Shown: positions 33,040 to 37,898 of the stretch, piece after piece
Numbering within the stretch: position 1 is the stretch's first letter
How the letters are laid out: every line of letters starts with the position of its first letter
From: Planctomycetota bacterium
GTDB taxonomy: Bacteria > Planctomycetota > UBA8742 > UBA2392
Assembly (NCBI GenBank): GCA_003576915.1
Contig: QEVF01000012.1
Location: forward strand, 1-37,898
Direction: 5' to 3'
Length of the DNA stretch: 37,898 nt
The notes under the pieces: generated by a model
Database searches by the model: none
What the model was told of the DNA's origin: nothing
Seen by the model: the letters and a program-made list of their open reading frames with translations, nothing else
Made by a program: the position numbers and the translations under genes

Positions 33040-34305
33040 TCAGCCTTGCGGGGCGCCCTTCACTTCAAAGGCTGCCTCCCGCTCGGGGCCCACGCTGATG
33101 ATGCCAATCTTCACACCCACGAACTCCTCCATGAAGCGCAGGTAGGCCCTGGCCGTGGCCGGAAGGTCTGACCCGCCGCGCGCGGCCCCCAGGGCCTCAC
33201 TCCAGCCATCCAGCGCCCGGTATTCGGGTTTGAGCGCGGCAAAGCGGCTGATTTCCGCCGGCAGGCCCGGCTCCTTGTGCCCTTTGTAGCCAACCCCTGC
33301 CTTGAGCGAGCCCAAGCCGGAAAGAACGTCGAGCTTGGTTACGGCCAGTTCCGTGACTCCGGAAAGCCGGCAAACGTAGCGAAGGGCAAAGAGGTCCACC
33401 CAGCCTACACGGCGGGGGCGGCCCGTTGTGGCGCCGTACTCGCCGCCTTTTTCGCGCAGGCGGTCGCCCTCGGCTTTGGGCAATTCTGTGGGGAAGGGGC
33501 CTTCGCCTACCCGGGTGCAGTAGGCCTTGGTCACGCCAATCACGCGGTCCAGCTTGACCCAAAGGCCCGCGCCCGCCGGAATGCCCGACGCCATGGTGTG
33601 GCTTGAGGTCACGAAGGGATAGGTGCCATAGGAGACGTCCAGCAGCGCCCCCTGGGCGCCCTCAAACAGCACCCGCTTGTCCTCATCCAGGGCCTCCTTG
33701 AGCACCAGTGCCGAATCCCGGATATAGGGCTTCAGGCGTTTGCCGGCCTCCAGCAGCGGACCCAGCAGGGAATCGAGGGTCGGCGCGGCCTTGCCCAGTT
33801 GGGGCCCGCGCACCTTCAGGTTACGCGCCAGGGCCTCCTTCAGCGCCGACTTGTCCAGAAGGTCGCAGGCGCGCAGGGCGATGCGGTCGTAGTTGTCGGC
33901 GTAGGTCGGGCCAATGCCGCGCTTGGTGGTACCGATCTTGCCGTCGTCGCCTTCGCGCGCGGCATCCAGCGCGGTGTGCAGGGGCGTGGTGATGGCGAGG
34001 CGATCGGAGATGACGAGGCGTTTGTCGCAGGAGTATCCGAGAGCCTGGACCTCGTCGATCTCCGCGATGAGTTTGAGGGGGTCCACGACCATGCCTGGGC
34101 CGAGGATGTTGAGGCAGTGGCGGTGCAGCACGCCGGTAGGCAGGTGGTGCAGCACGACCTTTCGGCCTTCGGGGTATACGGTGTGGCCGGCGTTGCCGCC
34201 GCCCTGAAAGCGCACGCAGAGGTCGTGGCGGGCACAGAGCTGGTCCACAAGTTTGCCCTTGCCTTCATCGCCCCACTGAAGGCCCAGAATCGCGGTCGTC
34301 GGCAT
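33040..34305 (-). CDS. purA: Adenylosuccinate synthetase
   Basis: 421 residues, normal for PurA. Motifs in order: P-loop-like GLQWGDEGKGKLVDQLC, GGNAGHTV, TTKRGIGPTYADN, EGAQGALLDVSYGTYPFVTSS, RVGEGPFPTE and TGRPRRVGWVDL. It makes adenylosuccinate from IMP, aspartate and GTP, the first step of AMP synthesis in the cytoplasm. The start at 34305 (MPTTAILGLQWGDEGKGK) is the family start; the ATG at 34392 would add 29 Arg/Pro-rich residues. The RBS is weak. It lies 106 bp downstream of the LCAT-like gene on the same strand. Confidence 0.96.
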   Translation of the reverse strand: MPTTAILGLQWGDEGKGKLVDQLCARHDLCVRFQGGGNAGHTVYPEGRKVVLHHLPTGVLHRHCLNILGPGMVVDPLKLIAEIDEVQALGYSCDKRLVISDRLAITTPLHTALDAAREGDDGKIGTTKRGIGPTYADNYDRIALRACDLLDKSALKEALARNLKVRGPQLGKAAPTLDSLLGPLLEAGKRLKPYIRDSALVLKEALDEDKRVLFEGAQGALLDVSYGTYPFVTSSHTMASGIPAGAGLWVKLDRVIGVTKAYCTRVGEGPFPTELPKAEGDRLREKGGEYGATTGRPRRVGWVDLFALRYVCRLSGVTELAVTKLDVLSGLGSLKAGVGYKGHKEPGLPAEISRFAALKPEYRALDGWSEALGAARGGSDLPATARAYLRFMEEFVGVKIGIISVGPEREAAFEVKGAPQG

Positions 34306-34411
34306 GGAAGGTGCTCTTGGTCGTGTCGGGACGGGGCCAAAGAACCTGCTCCCCGCGAGGCTGATAGTGGTGCGCGGCCTTGGCGCCGTCAAGGGGCAGC
34401 GCCGGGCGCCT

Positions 34412-35833
34412 TCAGCGCGTGAGTTCCTCGATCAGGGCCAGTTGCAGCAGCTCATCGTCGAACATTTCACGGTGGCGGCAACTGGTCAGGTGTACGGACG
34501 TCATGGCGCCGCGCAGGGCCTCCCCGGCGGCTGCGGCCTCAGGCGCGGTGCCCGGCAGAAACTGGCCCAGGGCCGAGCGCCGGGTGACCACGCCGTCGCC
34601 CATGCCCAGCATGGCCTGTACCACGGGGTCGCCGGCGCGCCACGTATAGCGGGGCTCGAACACGAAGTCCCACTCGGTGCCGTCTTCAATCAGGGCCACG
34701 CGCTGCAGTGTCGGCGTGGTGGCGCCGCACACCGCCGACGTAGGCACTTCGGGCGCGCCCGCAATGGCCCGCTTGAAGCGCGCGGCATGACGCAGGCAGA
34801 GTTCGAGATGTCGGCGGCGCCTGGCCATCTCGGCGTTGAACAGGGCGTCTCGGTCGCGGTCGTCGTTGAACTGAGAGAGGATGCGATAGCGCAGCTTTTC
34901 GCGCTCGCCGGGGCTGAACACGGAAATGCCCAGCTTCTCCCAGTTGTCGGCATCCCACAGGTCAAAGGTGCGGGGCTGGCCCAGGGCATCCACGAACACG
35001 CGCTGGCCGGGGTCGGGCAGAAGCTCAAAGGCGGCAGGCATGGAAAAGATGGTGAGGGGCGGGTGCCGCCGCGCCAGGGGGGCCGGGGAGTAGCCCTCGT
35101 GGATGAGCTTGAAGGCGTCGAGTGTGCCCGCGTGGGGGGTGCAGAGCGTGATGAGGCGGCGCACGTCGGCCTGGCCCTGGCGGGTGGGCGAAAGCGGAGC
35201 GCCGAGGTCACGTCCGCTGACCACATCGGCCCCGCCGTGCCGCAGGTAATAGCGGGCAATCAGGCCGCCGTTGCTGACGCCCAGCAGCGTGAATTTCATG
35301 GCCGGCTCGGCGAGGTCTCGGCGGATGGCGGCGATGAACTCGCAAAGTTGGGCCGCGGCCTCCACGTTGCTGCGCCGCCAGTCATAGAAGAACACGAAAA
35401 GGTCCTGGCCCTTGTAGAAGCGCTTGCCGTAGGCGGCGCGGTAGCCCAGCGTGGAGGTCAGGGTGTCGATGATTTCGGCATAGAAGCGTATTTCGCCCTT
35501 GCCCTCGCCCTGGAGCACCTCCGCGAGGTCGAGCACGCGGTAGGCCTCGAGCTGGTCTTTGTTGTCACTCAGCCGCGGCCCGGAAATGGGCAGGTCGAGG
35601 TCATCTTCGAGTTCCGAGAGGGAGGCGGCGAAGCTGCCCCAGGCGATTTCGCCCGTTTTGGCGTTGTGCAGGCGCGATCCCAGCGTGCCGGGAATCAGGA
35701 TAATGGGCTCGCGGCGTCGGTCGAGGCGCTCGGCTGCGAATTCGCGGCGCGGCGTGACGCGCGTACGCTCATCCGGGCGCAAGGCGCAACCTGACACGAG
35801 CAGCACCATCGCCAGGACGAGCACGACTTTCAT
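34412..35833 (-). CDS. LCAT-like alpha/beta-hydrolase lipoprotein
   Basis: 473 residues. A lipoprotein signal (MKVVLVLAMVLLVSGC, Cys16) precedes the hydrolase. The IILIPGTLGSRL block near residue 45 and the nucleophile elbow GVSNGG (Ser187) match lecithin:cholesterol acyltransferase-like phospholipases/acyltransferases; the likely catalytic Asp and His are not pinned down, though the C-terminal GDGVV and a late His (SVHLTSCRHREM) are candidates. It is probably a lipase or acyltransferase at the cell envelope. The ATG overlaps the stop of the upstream pseudouridine synthase gene (ATGA), with TGGAG ahead of it. An ATG at 35935 in the same frame is too far upstream. Confidence 0.78.
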   Translation of the reverse strand: MKVVLVLAMVLLVSGCALRPDERTRVTPRREFAAERLDRRREPIILIPGTLGSRLHNAKTGEIAWGSFAASLSELEDDLDLPISGPRLSDNKDQLEAYRVLDLAEVLQGEGKGEIRFYAEIIDTLTSTLGYRAAYGKRFYKGQDLFVFFYDWRRSNVEAAAQLCEFIAAIRRDLAEPAMKFTLLGVSNGGLIARYYLRHGGADVVSGRDLGAPLSPTRQGQADVRRLITLCTPHAGTLDAFKLIHEGYSPAPLARRHPPLTIFSMPAAFELLPDPGQRVFVDALGQPRTFDLWDADNWEKLGISVFSPGEREKLRYRILSQFNDDRDRDALFNAEMARRRRHLELCLRHAARFKRAIAGAPEVPTSAVCGATTPTLQRVALIEDGTEWDFVFEPRYTWRAGDPVVQAMLGMGDGVVTRRSALGQFLPGTAPEAAAAGEALRGAMTSVHLTSCRHREMFDDELLQLALIEELTR

Positions 35834-36891
35834 GGCGACACTCCAGGGGCGTGGTCCTTCGCAGCAGCGACCCAGGCCGGAAGGTCGTTGGCCCAGAAAC
35901 CCGCGGCCTCCAGCGCCAGGGCCAGGTCCGACCACAGCGGAGCGCTCAAGGTGAGGGCCTGGCGCGTGACGGGGTGCTCAAAGCTGAGTTTGGCCGCGTG
36001 CAGGAACTGACGCTGAAGTCCCAGCTTCTCTCGGGCGTGGCGGTTTTTCTCCCGCGCTCCGTATTCGTCATCCCCCACGATGGGACTCTGCAGGTGGGCG
36101 AGGTGGGCGCGGAGCTGGTGGGTGCGGCCCGTGACCAGTTCCAGCTCCACCAGGGAATAGGGGCCACGGGTTGCCAGCACTTTGTAGCGCGTGACGGCGC
36201 GCTGGCCCTGGCCCGTCTGCACCTTGCGCCGACGGCCCTTGCCGTCCTCGTGGCGCTGCAGGGGCACGTCAATGACGCCCTCCCCGCGCGGCAGCGAGCC
36301 GAAGATCAGCGCCAGGTAAAGTTTCTCGATGCGCCGGTGCTTGATCATGTCCGTCAGGGCCTGGGTGGCGGGCAGGGTCTTGCCGATGAGCACGAGGCCC
36401 GAGGTGTCGCGGTCCAGACGGTGAGCCAGATTGGGCGCGAAGGTGGGCGAGGGGCGCACGAAATCCTTGAGCGAGTCCGCGCCCTGCCGTGGCGCGCCGA
36501 CGAGATAGCCCGTGACCTGGTCGATGAGGGTGTCGGCGCCCTCGCCGCGGTCGCCTGCGTGAACCAGCAGGCCCGCGGGCTTGTTGACACAGAGCAGATG
36601 GGCGTCCTCAAACACGATGCGGAAGTCACGCCGGCTTGACAGGCCGCCCTCGGCGCGCTTGCGAACGCGGGGCTCCATATGGCGGTCCGAGGCTGCCTGC
36701 TTGAAGACGATTACATCCCCCGGCTTGAGGCGGGCCTCCGGCGCGGCCCGGCCGCCATTGAGCGTGATCTGGCGCGTGCGGATGAGTTTGTAGATCGCGC
36801 TGAGCGATACATCCTCCAGCAGCTTGCGCAAAAAGCGGTCCAGCCGCTGATGGGCCTCGTTCTCGGTAACGCTGAAACTGCGCGTGCTCAT
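35830..36891 (-). CDS. RluA-family pseudouridine synthase (S4 domain plus catalytic domain)
   Basis: 353 residues. An S4 RNA-binding domain at the N-terminus (about 12-75: RLDRFLRKLLEDVSLSAIYKLIRTRQITLNGGRA) is followed by the synthase domain with HRLDRDTSGLVL (catalytic Asp) and VTGRTHQLRAHLAHL, the RluA/C/D arrangement. It isomerises uridine in rRNA or tRNA; similarity to RluC (23S rRNA) or RluD is the best guess and the target is not set. The stop overlaps the LCAT-like gene start; the upstream carboxypeptidase-like gene ends 20 bp before, so a three-gene operon is likely. RBS is weak, and ATG at 36891 is the only reasonable start. Confidence 0.88.
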   Translation of the reverse strand: MSTRSFSVTENEAHQRLDRFLRKLLEDVSLSAIYKLIRTRQITLNGGRAAPEARLKPGDVIVFKQAASDRHMEPRVRKRAEGGLSSRRDFRIVFEDAHLLCVNKPAGLLVHAGDRGEGADTLIDQVTGYLVGAPRQGADSLKDFVRPSPTFAPNLAHRLDRDTSGLVLIGKTLPATQALTDMIKHRRIEKLYLALIFGSLPRGEGVIDVPLQRHEDGKGRRRKVQTGQGQRAVTRYKVLATRGPYSLVELELVTGRTHQLRAHLAHLQSPIVGDDEYGAREKNRHAREKLGLQRQFLHAAKLSFEHPVTRQALTLSAPLWSDLALALEAAGFWANDLPAWVAAAKDHAPGVSP

Positions 36892-36911
36892 GAGCGCATG
36901 ATGGTACGCGG

Positions 36912-37898
36912 CTATTTCTTTGCAAGCTCGACGCTCTGCTCATGGGCCGCCTTGGCCGGCACCTGCAGCGCCGCGCGCCATTCGCTGCCGTCGGCGCGTT
37001 GCACCCGGACTTCGTAGTGCCCCGGGGCCACGCCGGGCAGGCGCGCCTCGCCGAACTCGTCGCTGGAGGCCTCAAAGGCGACGCGGCCCTCAAACAGCAG
37101 CATCACGGGTTCGCGCGGCAGCAGCCGCTCGCCCTGCTTGAGCGAGAGCCTCAACTCGCACAGAGGGAGGAGCGCCACCTCAAGGTTGGCGCGGCGCTCG
37201 CCCTGGCCCAGGGCCGCCACCGGCAGCACCAGCGGCGCATAGCCGGGTGCTGAGAACCGCAGGCTCAGGCTGCCGGCCGGAACATTCACGAGGCGGAAGC
37301 TCCCGGCCTCGTGCCAGGGAAAGACCGAGTCAGCCCGCACGCGGTCAAAGGGGCTGGCCTGCTCGGTCGTCGGCACCACCCGCACGTCGTAGCGCTCCAC
37401 AGGCCGGCCGGTCTCGGCGTCTTTCACGCTGCCGCCCAGGCTGTTCTCAAGGTTCAGCGTCAGGGTGTAGTCCGCCTGGTTGATGCGCACGCCGGCCACC
37501 TCGGCCGTAGCGCCGCCCAGGGTTGCCGTCAGGGCATATTCGGCATCGAACAGGTTGACGAGGCCGAAACGGCCCTGGGGGTCTGTCACGCAGCGCCACT
37601 GCGCGCCCAGGGAGCGCCGGTTGATCTCGCCCCGGGCCCCTTCACGTACGTTGCGGGGTCCTTCCAGCGCCGCGCCCTCGGGGCGGATCTCGCGGCCCTC
37701 AGGTGTCTTGATGGCCGTCACCGCCCGAAGAGAAACCACCGCGCCCTCGATGGGCCGTCCATCCTGGTCCAGAAGCCGGCCGCGGACGTAATTCAGCCGC
37801 TGCAAGGTCACGTCCTGCCAGCGGCTGATGCCGTCGCTGACGTCCACATCCACCTTGGCCTGAGCCGCGCCGAAGTAGCACTGCTCAACCGTCAGGCC
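36912..37898 (-). CDS. Carboxypeptidase-regulatory-like domain protein (5' end outside window)
   Basis: Partial: the frame stays open to the window's right edge, so the start lies beyond it; only the last 328 residues are seen. The visible part holds at least two to three repeated beta-sandwich domains of the carboxypeptidase-regulatory-like type, with the recurring pattern VRGRLLDQDGRPIEGAVV, FGLVNLFDAEYALTATLGG, SVKDAETGRPVERYDV, FRLVNVPAGSLSLRFSAPGYAPL and ARLPGVAPGHYEVRV. Such domains occur in large secreted or surface proteins. It ends in LAKK without a membrane anchor. It precedes the RluA gene by 20 bp. Confidence 0.72.
   Translation of the reverse strand, partial: GLTVEQCYFGAAQAKVDVDVSDGISRWQDVTLQRLNYVRGRLLDQDGRPIEGAVVSLRAVTAIKTPEGREIRPEGAALEGPRNVREGARGEINRRSLGAQWRCVTDPQGRFGLVNLFDAEYALTATLGGATAEVAGVRINQADYTLTLNLENSLGGSVKDAETGRPVERYDVRVVPTTEQASPFDRVRADSVFPWHEAGSFRLVNVPAGSLSLRFSAPGYAPLVLPVAALGQGERRANLEVALLPLCELRLSLKQGERLLPREPVMLLFEGRVAFEASSDEFGEARLPGVAPGHYEVRVQRADGSEWRAALQVPAKAAHEQSVELAKK

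Noticed and set aside
34304..35794. 496-residue plus-strand frame across the LCAT-like gene
   Set aside because: Antisense shadow; the minus strand encodes a coherent lipoprotein hydrolase.

Overview
The window comes from a GC-rich, Gram-negative (diderm) bacterium. Outer-membrane-type proteins (a phosphate-porin-like porin, a small beta-barrel candidate), several lipoproteins, Sec and Tat exported proteins, a lipoprotein cell-wall amidase and a small-type SRP RNA all point that way. No rRNA or tRNA gene was seen, so the phylum is not fixed. The DUF1800/DUF1501 pair, a Cys-hydrophobic-Arg C-terminal sorting tail and the many clade-specific exported proteins would suit Planctomycetota, Myxococcota or an uncultured relative; this is inference. 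Genes are tightly packed, with short intergenic gaps, several ATGA start/stop overlaps and many hairpin terminators. No stretch over 300 bases lacks a gene or RNA.

Layout. 1-2741: SRP RNA with its own promoter and terminator, a secreted CTERM-like protein coupled to a guanidinium-type SMR exporter, and an E1-like/rhodanese sulfurtransferase. 2926-8036: a P2-type cation ATPase divergent from a B12-binding radical SAM gene and a membrane protein, with an AT-rich palindrome between them. 8102-11299: small secreted charged proteins (one with 48-bp tandem repeats), a lipoprotein, TatD, and a barrel-like protein. 11352-19741: the most interesting block, all on the minus strand: a quinol-NO-reductase-family enzyme with the active-site changes of nitric oxide dismutase, DUF1501 and DUF1800 proteins, a cupin, a membrane [4Fe-4S] protein and a second B12 radical SAM protein. 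19890-24763 (plus): porin, amidase, ABC-F ATPase. 24809-29504 (minus): polyprenyl synthase, MobA-like protein, and a 970-residue membrane-anchored protein of unknown function. 29696-32663 (plus): FapA/DUF342 protein and a DEAD-box helicase. 32730-37898 (minus): NIL-domain protein, PurA, LCAT-like lipoprotein, RluA-type pseudouridine synthase and a partial carboxypeptidase-regulatory-like repeat protein.

How the genes may work together. The headline is the candidate NO dismutase at 11352-13700. Its second FeB histidine is Asn and the catalytic-site Glu is Gln, the pattern recalled for Nod (2 NO to N2 + O2) rather than for NO reductase. The operon just beyond the DUF pair (radical SAM, polyferredoxin, cupin) begins at a near-consensus promoter overlaid by palindromes and may be a linked redox or NO-responsive module, but this is inferred from position only. 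The rest is mostly housekeeping and envelope biology.
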